A stretch of DNA of 64,000 bases from Streptomyces rubradiris (GCF_016860525.1 NZ_BNEA01000015.1:1550001-1614000); one strand, 5' to 3'. Shown: positions 1 to 8,533, counted from the first letter of the stretch. Numbers and translations are program-made. The notes: a model not told the origin generated them from the letters alone.

Positions 1-432
1 CGGGTCAACGTGGCGGCGCGCGGCTGCGGCGTCGCCCAGCGCGCCTTCGAACTGGGCGTCCGGTACGCCCAGCAGCGTCACACTTTCGGCAAGCCGATCG
101 CCCGGCACCAGGCCATCCAGTTCAAGCTGGCGGAGATGGCCACCAAGGTCGAGGCGGCGCATGCGATGATGGTCAACGCGGCCCGCAAAAAGGACTCCGG
201 GGAGCGAAACGACCTGGAGGCCGGCATGGCGAAGTACCTGGCCTCCGAGTACTGCAAGGAGGTCGTGGAGGACGCCTTCCGGATCCACGGCGGCTACGGC
301 TTCTCCAAGGAGTACGAGATCGAGCGCCTGTACCGGGAGGCCCCGATGCTGCTCATCGGTGAAGGTACCGCCGAGATCCAGAAAATGATCATCGGCCGCA
401 GACTGCTCGAAGAGTATCGGTTCCAGGGCTGA
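1..432 (+). CDS. Acyl-CoA dehydrogenase, C-terminal part (5' end outside window)
   Basis: The reading frame is open from the first base, so the gene begins upstream. The 143 visible residues are the C-terminal all-helical domain of an acyl-CoA dehydrogenase, a flavoenzyme that introduces the alpha-beta double bond in fatty acyl-CoA oxidation. Family landmarks are RHTFGKPIARHQAIQFKLAEM, the FRIHGGYGFSKEYEIERLYR stretch and the closing EGTAEIQKMIIGRRLLEE, which carries the usual FAD/substrate-binding Gly-Thr and the C-terminal helix. The substrate chain length cannot be told from this fragment. The gene ends at a TGA and is followed at once by a strong hairpin, so it is probably the last gene of its transcript. 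Confidence 0.93.
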   Translation, partial: RVNVAARGCGVAQRAFELGVRYAQQRHTFGKPIARHQAIQFKLAEMATKVEAAHAMMVNAARKKDSGERNDLEAGMAKYLASEYCKEVVEDAFRIHGGYGFSKEYEIERLYREAPMLLIGEGTAEIQKMIIGRRLLEEYRFQG

Positions 433-441
433 TTGTCCGGT

Positions 442-480
442 TACGGGGTGTTTTCTTCGAGAAGAAGATCACACCCCGTA
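442..480 (+). terminator. Hairpin terminator after acyl-CoA dehydrogenase
   Basis: A 10-bp perfect arm (TACGGGGTGT at 442-451, ACACCCCGTA at 471-480) encloses a second 6-bp arm (TTCTTC/GAAGAA, 453-458 and 461-466). No clear U-tract follows, which is normal for Streptomyces terminators. It separates the acyl-CoA dehydrogenase from psd. Confidence 0.7.
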
Positions 481-602
481 GACGTTCTTCGGCCGCCGAC
501 TCGGCTTCCTGGCTTGCCCAGTTGTGGGCCGCGCCCGGTACGATCCCGGGAAAGCCGCCGTCCCCCGTCAGAGCGCGGCATCATCCGCTACGAAGGTCAT
601 CC

Positions 603-1253
603 ATGCCCCACTCCTCTGCACACCGCGACAGCCTGGTAGGCGCACGCCTCGCGCGCGGAGCATCGCCGTGGCTCCTCCCGACCGTCGCCACCGCAGCCGT
701 CAGCCTGGTCCGGGCCCGCCGTTCCGGCGCGGCCAGGGCCGTCGCCGTGCCCGCCACCGCGCTCGCGGCGGGCATGCTGTGGTTCTTCCGCGACCCCGAG
801 CGCGAGATCGCCGAGGGCCGGGTGATCTCGCCCGCCGACGGCGTGGTGCAGAGCATCATGCCGTGGAAGGACGGCCGGACCCGCGTCGCGATCTTCATGA
901 GCCCGCTCAACGTCCACGTCAACCGCGCGCCCCTCGCGGGCACGGTGACGTCCGTCGAGCACATCCCCGGCGGCTTTGTTCCTGCTTTCAACAAGGAGAG
1001 CGAGAACAACGAGCGCGTAGTCTGGCATTTCGACACCGAACTCGGCGACATCGAGATGATCCAGATCGCCGGCGCGGTGGCCCGTCGCATCGTGCCCTAC
1101 GTCCCCGAGGGCACGAAGGTCGAGCAGGGCGACCGTATCGGTCTGATCCGCTTCGGCTCGCGTGTCGACCTCTACCTGCCCGAGGGCGTGGAGGTCGCGG
1201 TCGAGGTCGGACAGAAGACCGTGGCTGGGGTGACTCGCATTGACCGTGATTGA
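603..1253 (+). CDS. psd: Phosphatidylserine decarboxylase
   Basis: This enzyme decarboxylates phosphatidylserine to phosphatidylethanolamine at the membrane, the step after PssA, whose gene overlaps downstream. The 216-residue protein is of the short archaeal/actinobacterial type. It has a hydrophobic N-terminal segment (about residues 18-60), the FFRDPER and SPADG motifs, and IFMSPLNVHVNR. The self-cleavage Gly-Ser that creates the pyruvoyl cofactor is in IRFGSRVDLYLP near the C-terminus. I chose the ATG at 603, with AAGG about 8 nt upstream. An in-frame start at 522 would add a Pro/Arg-rich stretch unlike the family. The gene overlaps pssA by 14 nt, indicating translational coupling. Confidence 0.93.
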   Translation: MPHSSAHRDSLVGARLARGASPWLLPTVATAAVSLVRARRSGAARAVAVPATALAAGMLWFFRDPEREIAEGRVISPADGVVQSIMPWKDGRTRVAIFMSPLNVHVNRAPLAGTVTSVEHIPGGFVPAFNKESENNERVVWHFDTELGDIEMIQIAGAVARRIVPYVPEGTKVEQGDRIGLIRFGSRVDLYLPEGVEVAVEVGQKTVAGVTRIDRD

Positions 1254-2094
1254 TCCGGAGACCCAGGCGGGCTGGGTGCCCGAGGCCGACGAGGTGGACG
1301 AAGAGGAGGAGATGCCCCTCTCTCTGCGGCTGTCGATAGCGGACACGCTCACGCTGGGCAACGCCACGTGCGGCTTCATGGCGGTGTACTTCACCACCAC
1401 CGGCATCCTGATCCCGCACCTCACCGGCAGCCAGGAGTCCGGCATGGCCCGCCACAGCGCGGCCACGGCGGTCATCCTGATGCTCTGCGCGGCGGTCTTC
1501 GACCTGTTCGACGGCCTCGTGGCGCGCAAGCTGCGCTCGTCGCCGATGGGCGCGGAGCTGGACAACCTGTCGGACCTGATCAGCTTCGGCCTCGCGCCCG
1601 CGTACTTCGTGCTCGTCTACGGCATGGTCGCCGACGACGCGCACCAGCGGGTGGCGGCGGTGGGCGCGATCGTGGTGCTGCTGGCCGTGGTGCTCAGACT
1701 GGCCCGGTTCAGCTGCGTGACGCTGAAGGACGGCATGTTCCAGGGCATGCCGTCGCCGTTCGGCGCGCTGACCGTCGTGTCGATCGTGCTGCTGGAGCTG
1801 CCGTTCGTGGCCACGCTGCTGGCGATCCTGGGGACGGCGTGGCTGATGGTGAGCCGGGTGGAGTACCCGAAGCCGCGGGGCCGGCTGGCCGGGGCGATGC
1901 TCAGCTGGATCGTGCTGTCGATGGGGCTGCTGGCCGCGTGGGCCTTCGACGCGCCGAGCGGTCAGCTGCTGCTGCAGACGGGCTGCGCGCTGCAGCTGGT
2001 GATGGGCGCGGTGATTCCGCTGTTCGCCACGGCGCGGCGGGTGAACAACTTCCGCGACAACCGTCGTGAGGCGCGGGCAGCGCAGTTGCCGTAG
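1240..2094 (+). CDS. pssA: CDP-diacylglycerol--serine O-phosphatidyltransferase
   Basis: An integral membrane enzyme that makes phosphatidylserine from CDP-diacylglycerol and serine, feeding Psd. The 284 residues contain the CDP-alcohol phosphatidyltransferase signature around residues 90-112 (FDLFDGLVARKL then GAELDNLSD). The G-to-AR part has a 7-residue spacer, within the range seen in the family. At least six hydrophobic segments follow. The start is taken as TTG at 1240, inside psd; a GTG two codons later (1246) is equally possible. The acidic leader EADEVDEEEE precedes the first membrane segment. A strong hairpin follows the gene, so psd-pssA form a two-gene operon. Confidence 0.93.
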   Translation: MTVIDPETQAGWVPEADEVDEEEEMPLSLRLSIADTLTLGNATCGFMAVYFTTTGILIPHLTGSQESGMARHSAATAVILMLCAAVFDLFDGLVARKLRSSPMGAELDNLSDLISFGLAPAYFVLVYGMVADDAHQRVAAVGAIVVLLAVVLRLARFSCVTLKDGMFQGMPSPFGALTVVSIVLLELPFVATLLAILGTAWLMVSRVEYPKPRGRLAGAMLSWIVLSMGLLAAWAFDAPSGQLLLQTGCALQLVMGAVIPLFATARRVNNFRDNRREARAAQLP

Positions 2095-2104
2095 CGGCGC
2101 TTTG

Positions 2105-2145
2105 GCGAGGGGCCCCTTACCCAGCTCGGGTAGGGGGCCCCTCGC
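2105..2145 (+). terminator. Strong hairpin terminator after pssA
   Basis: Two 18-bp arms (2105-2122 and 2128-2145, one mismatch) flank a 5-nt loop AGCTC. This is a very stable GC-rich stem directly after the pssA stop. It may also stop minus-strand transcripts coming from the glycerate kinase gene. Confidence 0.8.
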
Positions 2146-2442
2146 TCGTACCCGGCCCCCGGGGGCTCCGCCCCCGGACCCCCTCTTTTGCCCACCCGCC
2201 CACCCGTCTCGGTAAGTCGAGACGCGGCCACACGGCCACCCCCGGTCGCCGACTCCCGCCGTGGCGGGGCGAGGGCTCGGGGTGGTGGCGGGGCCAGAGG
2301 GTCAGATCGTGGCCGGGGCGAGGGCTTCCGCCTCGGCGGGGCAAGGGCTCGGGTCGTGGCCCGGCCGGTCGCCTCTCGGCCTGCCGAGACGGGTGGTGGG
2401 TGGGCCGAGGCCGGGGGTCTGGCGGGCGGAGCCCCCAGGAGG
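2146..2442. other. Gene-free, repeat-like GC-rich gap
   Basis: Between pssA and the glycerate kinase gene no reading frame has protein-like composition. The stretch holds a GGGGCTCCGCCCC-type palindrome (about 2159-2180), a common dispersed element in Streptomyces. It also holds several imperfect copies of a GGGGCGAGGGCTCGGG-like motif (about 2264-2355). Confidence 0.5.
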
Positions 2443-3594
2443 TCAGCCCAGATGGGCCTCAGCCAGGCGGACGGCGAGCCGCTCCAGGATCGGTCCGGCG
2501 TCCGCGATGCACTTGGCGACGTCCGGCTCGACCGATGTGAGGGGGTACGCCTCCGAGATGCCGGCCCGCCGCAGTGCCTCCTCCGGCAGGGCGAGCCGTC
2601 CGCAGACGGCCACCACCGGCTTGCCCGCGGCCCGCGCCGCCGCGGCCACCCCGGCCGGCGCCTTCCCGTGCAGCGTCTGCTCGTCCAGCGAACCCTCGCC
2701 GGTGATCACCAGGGAGGCCCGTTCCAGGGCGGGCGCGAAGCCCAGCACGTCCAGCATGACGTCGATGCCGGCGCGGAACCGGGCGCCCAGGAGCAGCGCG
2801 CCGTAGCCGATGCCGCCCGCCGCGCCCGCGCCCGGGGACGCCGCGTACTCGGCGGCCCGCGGGCCCACCTCGGCCTCCAGCACCTTCGCGAAGTGGGCCA
2901 GCGCCGCGTCCAGCGTCCGCACGTCGTCCGGCGAGGCGCCCTTCTGCGGGCCGTAGACGGCGGGCGCGCCCTTCGGCCCGGTCAGCGGGTTGTCGACGTC
3001 GCTGGCCAGCACCAGCTCGATGGAGGACAGCCGCGGGTCCAGCCCGGAGAGGTCGGCGCGGGCCAGGCCGGCCAGTCCGCCGCCGCCCGGGGACACCGGC
3101 TCGCCCTCCTCGGTGAGGAACCGCGCGCCCAGCGCGGACAGCATGCCCGCGCCGCCGTCCGTCGTGGCGCTGCCGCCGACGCCGAACACGATGGTCCGCG
3201 CGCCCGCGTCCAGCGCGGCCCGCAGCAGCTGCCCGGAGCCGTACGTGGAGGCCGTCAGGGGCGCGAAGACCCCGGCCGGCAGCCGCTGCAGACCGCTCGC
3301 CTCGGCCATCTCCACGACCGCGGTGCCGTCGCGCAGCGCGAACGCGGCCGTCACCTCCTCGCCGAGCGGCCCGGCCACCCGGACCTCGCGCCGCTCGAAG
3401 CCGGCCGCGACCGCCGCGTCCACGGTCCCGTCGCCGCCGTCGGCCACGGGCAGCGCCTCGACCGCCAGGTCCGGCACGACCCGGCGCAGCCCGGCCGTCA
3501 CCCGCTCGGCGACCTGCACGGCCGTCAGCGAGCCCTTGAACTTGTCCGCGGCGATGAGCACCCGACGGGTCTCGTTCACTGCAGCGTCCGCCAC
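2443..3594 (-). CDS. glxK: Glycerate kinase, type 1 family
   Basis: Phosphorylates glycerate (to 2- or 3-phosphoglycerate; the position cannot be told from sequence) at the end of glyoxylate/glycerate use. The 383 residues match the single-domain type-1 family in length. The N-terminal ADKFKGSLTA motif carries the conserved Lys, followed by ADGGDGTVDA, the glycine-rich GGSATTDGGAGM and the C-terminal VITGEGSLDEQT. The protein begins MADAAVNETRRVLIAADKFK. The neighbours are unrelated and it appears to be monocistronic, divergent from the ADP-ribosylglycohydrolase gene with about 145 nt between them. Confidence 0.9.
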   Translation of the reverse strand: MADAAVNETRRVLIAADKFKGSLTAVQVAERVTAGLRRVVPDLAVEALPVADGGDGTVDAAVAAGFERREVRVAGPLGEEVTAAFALRDGTAVVEMAEASGLQRLPAGVFAPLTASTYGSGQLLRAALDAGARTIVFGVGGSATTDGGAGMLSALGARFLTEEGEPVSPGGGGLAGLARADLSGLDPRLSSIELVLASDVDNPLTGPKGAPAVYGPQKGASPDDVRTLDAALAHFAKVLEAEVGPRAAEYAASPGAGAAGGIGYGALLLGARFRAGIDVMLDVLGFAPALERASLVITGEGSLDEQTLHGKAPAGVAAAARAAGKPVVAVCGRLALPEEALRRAGISEAYPLTSVEPDVAKCIADAGPILERLAVRLAEAHLG

Positions 3595-3740
3595 CTTGTC
3601 TTCCCCTTGCTCTCCGGGCCCCGCGCACGGCGGGGCCAGTCGCGCCGCTGTGACGATAACCGCAGGACACCCCCGCCGTCATGCCCCGCCCGAACCCTGG
3701 AAGGCCGCGCGGAGCGACGGGAAGTGGGTACCCCGCTGCC

Positions 3741-4814
3741 ATGAGCACCCAGCGCACCGCACCGGACCTCGCCGACCGGCTGCTCGGCGGCTGGCTCGGC
3801 CGGATCGCGGGCAACATGCTCGGCAAGCCGGTCGAGCAGGGCGAGGTGTGGACCCGCGACCGGATCGACCGCTATCTGCGCCGGGCCGCCGCCCTGCCGC
3901 TGACCGACTACCTGCCCGAGCCGGCCGACCCGGCGGAGACCGCCGCGCTGCGCCCGGAGTGGCGGTGCTGCGTGCGCGGCCGGATCGACGGCAGCTGCCG
4001 GGACGACGACGTGGACTACGCGATCCTCGGCCTGCACCTGCTGGAGACCCACGGGTTCGGTTTCAGCACCGAGCAGGTCGGCGACCTGTGGCTGCTCAGG
4101 CTGCCGTACCTGCAGACGTTCACGGCGGAGCGGGCCGCGTACCGGAACCTGGCGAACGGGCTGAGGCCACCGCTGACGGCGACGTACGACAACCCGTACC
4201 AGGAGTGGATCGGCGCGCTGATCCGCGCCGACGTCTTCGGCTGGACCTGCCCCGGCGACCCCGTCCGGGCCGCACAGCTCGCCCGCCGGGACGCGGTGCT
4301 CTCGCACACCGGCAACGGCGTCTACGGCGCCATGTGGGCCGCCGCGCTGATCGCGGCCTCCTTCACCGCCCCGACCGTCCGCGACGCCCTGGACACCGCC
4401 CTGGCGGTGGTACCGGCGGGCAGCCGCCTGGCCCGGACGGTACGGCGGGTCGCGAGCCTGCACGAGACCCGGCTGCCCTGGGAGCAGACCCTGGCCACGG
4501 TGGCCGAGGAGACCGCCGGGCTCGGCTGGATCCACACCGTCCCCAACGCCGCGGTCCTCACCGCCGGGCTGCTGTACGGCGAGGGCGACTTCACCCGGAC
4601 CCTCGCGCTGACCGTGCGCGGCGGCCTGGACACCGACTCCAACGGGGCCACGGCCGGCTCGGTGGCCGGGGTACGCACCGGGGCACGGGCGATCCCGGCC
4701 CAGTGGCGGGAGCCGCTGCGGGACACGGTGCGCAGCGCGGTGTTCGGCTTCGACGGCGTACGGATCAGTGCGCTGGCCGAACGCACCCTGCGCCTGGCGA
4801 CGACGGGTTCGTAG
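3741..4814 (+). CDS. ADP-ribosylglycohydrolase family protein
   Basis: A 357-residue member of the DraG/ARH family, which removes ADP-ribose from proteins or nucleic acids in a Mg2+-dependent reaction. Family marks are the N-terminal GGWLGRIAGNMLGKPVE, the acidic metal motif DDDVDYAILG near residue 95, and the C-terminal second metal motif GGLDTDSNGATAGS. The ATG at 3741 is preferred to one at 3681, because the extra 20 residues are Pro/Arg-rich and not family-like. A NUDIX hydrolase follows 27 nt later on the same strand, and a sirtuin and a macrodomain lie within 6 kb. A role in ADP-ribose turnover is therefore plausible. Its real substrate is unknown. Confidence 0.85.
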   Translation: MSTQRTAPDLADRLLGGWLGRIAGNMLGKPVEQGEVWTRDRIDRYLRRAAALPLTDYLPEPADPAETAALRPEWRCCVRGRIDGSCRDDDVDYAILGLHLLETHGFGFSTEQVGDLWLLRLPYLQTFTAERAAYRNLANGLRPPLTATYDNPYQEWIGALIRADVFGWTCPGDPVRAAQLARRDAVLSHTGNGVYGAMWAAALIAASFTAPTVRDALDTALAVVPAGSRLARTVRRVASLHETRLPWEQTLATVAEETAGLGWIHTVPNAAVLTAGLLYGEGDFTRTLALTVRGGLDTDSNGATAGSVAGVRTGARAIPAQWREPLRDTVRSAVFGFDGVRISALAERTLRLATTGS

Positions 4815-4841
4815 GGCGGGCCTGCTGGTTACCCTGTCCCG

Positions 4842-5336
4842 ATGACCACCACTGCTGACTTCGCCGCGTACATCGCGGGTCTGCCCCGGGTCCTCGCCGG
4901 GGCCGCCGCGCTCTTCCGGGACGCCGAGGGCCGGGTGCTGCTCGTGGAGCCCAACTACCGGGAGGGCTGGGCGCTGCCGGGCGGGACGATCGAGTCGGAC
5001 ACCGGGGAGACGCCGCGCCAGGGCGCCCGCCGGGAGACGCTGGAGGAGATCGGGCTGGACCGCCCGCTGGGCCGGCTGCTCGCGGTGGACTGGGCGCACG
5101 GCGTGGGCCGGCCGCCGCTGGTGGCGTACCTGTACGACGGCGGTGTGCTCACCGAGGCCGAGCTGGCGTCCATCCGGCTCCAGGAGGAGGAACTGCTGTC
5201 GTGGCGCCTGGTGGCCCGCGAGGAGCTGACGGCGTATCTGCCCGAGGTGCTGGGCCGCCGGGTGCTGGCCGCCCTGGACGTGCTGGCGGAGGGCGGCGGC
5301 ACGGCGGAGCTGGAGAACGGCCGGCGGGTGGCCTGA
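4842..5336 (+). CDS. NUDIX hydrolase
   Basis: A 164-residue NUDIX pyrophosphatase, probably hydrolysing a nucleoside-diphosphate-linked compound. The Nudix box is present as ETPRQGARRETLEEIGL, with the RE-x2-EE-x-G core that binds Mg2+. The spacing between the first Gly and the first Glu is two residues longer than in the classical GX5E consensus. It follows the ADP-ribosylglycohydrolase gene by 27 nt on the same strand, so ADP-ribose is an attractive but unproven substrate. The proposed start ATG at 4842 gives MTTTADFAAY; no strong ribosome-binding site is visible. Confidence 0.88.
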   Translation: MTTTADFAAYIAGLPRVLAGAAALFRDAEGRVLLVEPNYREGWALPGGTIESDTGETPRQGARRETLEEIGLDRPLGRLLAVDWAHGVGRPPLVAYLYDGGVLTEAELASIRLQEEELLSWRLVAREELTAYLPEVLGRRVLAALDVLAEGGGTAELENGRRVA

Positions 5337-5342
5337 CGGCGC

Positions 5343-5543
5343 TCAGCCCTCCTGGTCGCGGGGGCGCGCGGCCACCTCGCGCAGCGCCTCGTCCCGGGCG
5401 GCGGCCCGGGCCTCGGTGCGGTGCCCGCGCTCGATGTAGTCCCGGACCACCAGTTCGACGGCGTCCTGTGGACTGCCCACCCCGGAGAGCACCATGACCT
5501 CCACGACGAGTTGGGCGTCGAGCGAGACGGTCACCTTGGCCAT
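5343..5543 (-). CDS. VapB-type antitoxin-like small protein, orphan
   Basis: A 66-residue protein starting MAKVTVSLDAQLVVEVMVLSG. It has the short beta-strand/helix/helix layout of VapB-family ribbon-helix-helix antitoxins, with the typical AVELVVRDYIERG helix. Known VapB proteins repress their own operon and block a PIN-domain RNase. No PIN-domain gene sits on either side: upstream lies the divergent sirtuin gene and downstream (6 nt) the convergent NUDIX gene. It is either an orphan antitoxin or a stand-alone DNA-binding protein. Confidence 0.7.
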   Translation of the reverse strand: MAKVTVSLDAQLVVEVMVLSGVGSPQDAVELVVRDYIERGHRTEARAAARDEALREVAARPRDQEG

Positions 5544-5648
5544 GCGGGGACGCTAGCACCGGAGGTCTGCGTTCCGGGAGCCTTCCGCCGTGCCCTTCCC
5601 GGCTTATCCGTTCGCGGCGGCCCGCGGGCGCGCCCTACCCTCGGGGGC

Positions 5649-6386
5649 ATGGCCAAGCCCCTCGTCGCCCTGCTGAGCGGGGCCGGTATCTCCACCGACT
5701 CCGGAATCCCCGACTACCGCGGGCCGAACGGGCTGTGGCGGCGCGATCCGGAGGCCGAGAAGCTGGTCACGTACGAGTACTACATGGCGGACCCGGAGAT
5801 CCGGCGCCGGTCCTGGCTGATGCGGCGCGACAGCGGCGCGCTCGGGGCCCGGCCGAACGCGGCGCACCGGGCCGTCGCCGAACTGGAGCGGTCCGGGGTC
5901 CCGGTCCGGGTCCTCACCCAGAACGTGGACGGGCTGCACCAGCTCGCCGGCCTGCCCGCCCGCAAGGTCCTCGAACTGCACGGCAGCGCCCGCGGTGTGG
6001 TCTGCACCCGGTGCCACGCCCGGGGGCCGATGGAGGACGCGCTGGCCCGGGTGGCGGCGGGCGAGCCGGACCCGCCCTGCCTGGAGTGCGGCGGCATCCT
6101 GAAGCCGGCGACGGTGATGTTCGGCGAGCGGCTGGATCCCGTGGTCCTCGGCGAGGCCGCGGCCATCGCCAAGGCCTGCCAGGTGTTCATCGCCGTCGGC
6201 AGCAGCCTCCAGGTGCAGCCCGCCGCCGGGCTGGCCGGGGTCGCCGCCGACCACGGCGCCCGGCTCGTCGTCGTCAACGCCGAGCCGACGCCGTACGACG
6301 ACCGGGCCGACGAGGTGATCCGCGAACCGATCGGCACCGCGCTGCCCGCCCTGCTGGCCCGGCTGGCCGCGGAGGGCGACGCGTAG
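5649..6386 (+). CDS. Sir2-family NAD-dependent protein deacylase
   Basis: A 245-residue sirtuin that uses NAD+ to remove acyl groups from lysines, releasing nicotinamide and O-acyl-ADP-ribose. Visible motifs are LLSGAGIS and DYRG (NAD binding), TQNVDGLH and LHGSARG with the catalytic His. A zinc-binding pair CTRCHARG...PPCLECGG, GEL-like FGERLDP and GSSLQVQPAAG follow. The ATG at 5649 is chosen because the family starts a few residues before the GAGIS motif; longer in-frame starts add non-homologous sequence. It is divergent from the VapB-like gene. Its O-acetyl-ADP-ribose product is the substrate of MacroD-type proteins such as the one at 9880-10395. Confidence 0.92.
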   Translation: MAKPLVALLSGAGISTDSGIPDYRGPNGLWRRDPEAEKLVTYEYYMADPEIRRRSWLMRRDSGALGARPNAAHRAVAELERSGVPVRVLTQNVDGLHQLAGLPARKVLELHGSARGVVCTRCHARGPMEDALARVAAGEPDPPCLECGGILKPATVMFGERLDPVVLGEAAAIAKACQVFIAVGSSLQVQPAAGLAGVAADHGARLVVVNAEPTPYDDRADEVIREPIGTALPALLARLAAEGDA

Positions 6387-6410
6387 GCCCGGACCGGGCG
6401 GGTGCGGCGG

Positions 6411-6893
6411 TCAGAACAGGGCCGCTCCGCGCTCGAAGTCCAGCAGGCGGCGCTTGCGGTCCAGGCCGCCGCCGTAGCCGGTGAGGTCGCCGCCCGCGCC
6501 GATCACCCGGTGGCAGGGCACGATGATGCCCACCGGGTTCCTGCCGTTGGCGAGGCCGACCGCGCGGGACGCCTTCGGATTGCCGAGGGCGTCGGCGAGC
6601 CTGCCGTAGGAGCGGGTCTCGCCGTACGGGATGCGGGTCAGCTCCTCCCAGACCCGGCGCTGGAACGGGGTGCCGTGCAGCCGGAGTTCCACGGTGAACT
6701 CCCTCAGCTCGCCCGCGAAGTAGGCCGCGAGCTGTTCCACCGCCTCGGCGAACGGGGTGTCGTCGGGGGTGCCGAAGGTCTCCTCGGGCGGGCGGTGGCG
6801 CTGGCCGGCCATGTACAGGCCGCACAGCACGCCGTCGTCGGCGACGAGGGTGAGCGGGCCGTAGGGGCTGTCGATGACGGTGTGCTGCTTCAT
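6411..6893 (-). CDS. ogt: Methylated-DNA--[protein]-cysteine S-methyltransferase
   Basis: A suicide DNA-repair protein that moves the methyl group from O6-methylguanine (or O4-methylthymine) to its own cysteine. The 160 residues have the acceptor motif IVPCHRVIG near residue 128, the upstream RRVWEELTRIPYGETRSYG helix-turn-helix region and GNPKASRAVG with the arginine finger. The ATG at 6893 gives MKQHTVIDSPYGPL, typical for Ogt. It lies 88 nt downstream of the ada-alkA fusion on the same strand, so the two are probably co-transcribed as an adaptive alkylation-repair pair. Confidence 0.93.
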   Translation of the reverse strand: MKQHTVIDSPYGPLTLVADDGVLCGLYMAGQRHRPPEETFGTPDDTPFAEAVEQLAAYFAGELREFTVELRLHGTPFQRRVWEELTRIPYGETRSYGRLADALGNPKASRAVGLANGRNPVGIIVPCHRVIGAGGDLTGYGGGLDRKRRLLDFERGAALF

Positions 6894-6981
6894 GGCTGGT
6901 CCTCGTGCGGAGTGCGCGGGCGGAGTGCGCGGGCGCGGTGCCCGGGGGTCGGGTCCTGGTCTCGGGGTGGCCTCTCGTGCC

Positions 6982-8460
6982 TCACGCGGGCAGGAAGTTG
7001 ATCGGATGGCTGTCGGTCGCCCACAGGTACTGCACCGCGTACGCCCGCCAGGGCCGCCAGCCCTCCGCGCGGGCGGTGAGCGCGGCCGGGGTGGACGGCA
7101 GGCCCAGTGCCCCGGCGGCGCGCCGGATGCCGAGGTCGGTGGGGAGGAACGCGTCGGGGTCGCCGAGGGCACGCATGGCGATGACGTCCGCCGTCCACGG
7201 CCCGAAGCCGGGCAGCGCGAGCAGCCGGGCGCGGGCCTCGGCCCAGTCGGTGTCCACGCCCAGGCGCAGCCCGCCGTCGGCGAGCAGCCGGACCAGGGTG
7301 GTGAGGGTGGTGCGCCGGGTGCGGGGCATGGCCAGGGACTCGGGGTCCACGGCGGCCAGCGCCTCGGCCGAGGGGAAGAGGTGGGTGAGGCCGCCCCCGG
7401 GGTCGTCCAGGGGTTTGCCGTGCGCGGTGACCAGGCGGGCCGCGTGGGTGCGGGCGGCGGCCGTGGACACCTGCTGGCCGAGCACGGCGCGGACGGCGAA
7501 CTCGGCCTCGTCCACCGTGCGCGGCACCCGGCGGCCCGGGCCCCGCTCGACCAGCGGGGCGAGCAGCGGGTCGGCGCGCAGCCGCTCGTCTACGGCGACC
7601 GGGTCGGCGTCCAGGTCGAGCAGGCGGCGGCAGCGGCTGATGGCCACGGTCAGGTCGCGCAGGTCGCTCAGGGTGAGCCGGCAGGCGATGTGGCCGGGGC
7701 GGGGGGCGAGGGCGGCGATGCCGTGGCCGTAGGGCAGCCGCAGCGTGCGGCGGTAGGCGCCGTCCCGCCACTCCTCCACGCCGGGTACGGCGGTGGCGGC
7801 GAGGTGGCCGAACAGGTTGGACGGGTTGAGCGGGGCGCGGAACGGCAGCCGCAGGGTGAGCACGCCGGGGGTGCCGACGCCGCTCGCGGGCACCCGGGCG
7901 CGCAGTTCGCTCGGGGACAGGGCGAAGACCTCGCGGACGGTGTCGTTGAAGGAACGTACGGAGGAGAAACCGGCCGCGAAGGCGATCTCCGACATGGGCA
8001 GCGCGGTGGTCTCGATGAGCAGCCGGGCGGTCTGGGCGCGCTGGGCGCGGGCGAGCGCGAGGGGGCCGGCGCCCAGTTCGGCGAGCAGGTGCCGCTCCAC
8101 CTGGCGGGTGCTGTAGCCGAGCCGGGCGGCGAGGCCGGGCACGCCCTCGCGGTCCACGACGCCGTCGGCGATCAGCCGCATGGCGCGGGCGACCAGGTCG
8201 GCGCGCCGGTCCCACTCCGGGGAGCCGGGGCTGGTGTCGGGGCGGCAGCGTTTGCAGGCCCGGAACCCGGCCTGCTGGCAGGCGGCGGCGCTCGGGTAGA
8301 ACGTCATGTTCTCCGGCTTGGGCGGCACGACCGGGCAGCTCGGGCGGCAGTAGATCCGGGTGGTCAGGACGGCCGTGAAGAACCATCCGTCGAACCGCGC
8401 GTCCTTGGAGCGCACCGCGCGCACGCAGTGGTCCCGGTCGAGGTGAGTGCCTGTCCGCAT
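6982..8460 (-). CDS. alkA: Ada-AlkA fusion: methylphosphotriester sensor, AraC HTH and 3-methyladenine glycosylase
   Basis: A 492-residue fusion. Residues about 15-70 are the Ada N-terminal zinc domain (WFFTAVLTTRIYCRPSCPV, then FRACKRCRPD). Its four cysteines bind zinc, and the first accepts methyl from DNA phosphotriesters. Residues about 85-185 form an AraC-type HTH (GYSTRQVERHL, AFAAGFSSVRSFNDTVRE). The rest is AlkA: an N-terminal AlkA_N domain and a helix-hairpin-helix glycosylase (LGQQVSTAAA, LPGFGPWTADVIAMRALG) with the catalytic Asp in FLPTDLGIRRAAG. It therefore both senses methyl damage and excises 3-methylpurines. The ATG at 8460 is preferred to one at 8517 by fit to the Ada domain. 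The same fusion next to ogt is known in Mycobacterium tuberculosis. Confidence 0.92.
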   Translation of the reverse strand: MRTGTHLDRDHCVRAVRSKDARFDGWFFTAVLTTRIYCRPSCPVVPPKPENMTFYPSAAACQQAGFRACKRCRPDTSPGSPEWDRRADLVARAMRLIADGVVDREGVPGLAARLGYSTRQVERHLLAELGAGPLALARAQRAQTARLLIETTALPMSEIAFAAGFSSVRSFNDTVREVFALSPSELRARVPASGVGTPGVLTLRLPFRAPLNPSNLFGHLAATAVPGVEEWRDGAYRRTLRLPYGHGIAALAPRPGHIACRLTLSDLRDLTVAISRCRRLLDLDADPVAVDERLRADPLLAPLVERGPGRRVPRTVDEAEFAVRAVLGQQVSTAAARTHAARLVTAHGKPLDDPGGGLTHLFPSAEALAAVDPESLAMPRTRRTTLTTLVRLLADGGLRLGVDTDWAEARARLLALPGFGPWTADVIAMRALGDPDAFLPTDLGIRRAAGALGLPSTPAALTARAEGWRPWRAYAVQYLWATDSHPINFLPA

Positions 8461-8533
8461 GCCTCCAGCATCGGCCACGGCCCGCCCCGTCCGCTGGCGG
8501 AAATCCGACGTCGACATGGGCCGGCCGGTGTCT

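Noticed and set aside
2188..3744. Long plus-strand frames opposite the glycerate kinase gene
   Set aside because: Arg/Gly/Ala-rich antisense shadow with no family resemblance, while the minus-strand frame carries all glycerate-kinase motifs.
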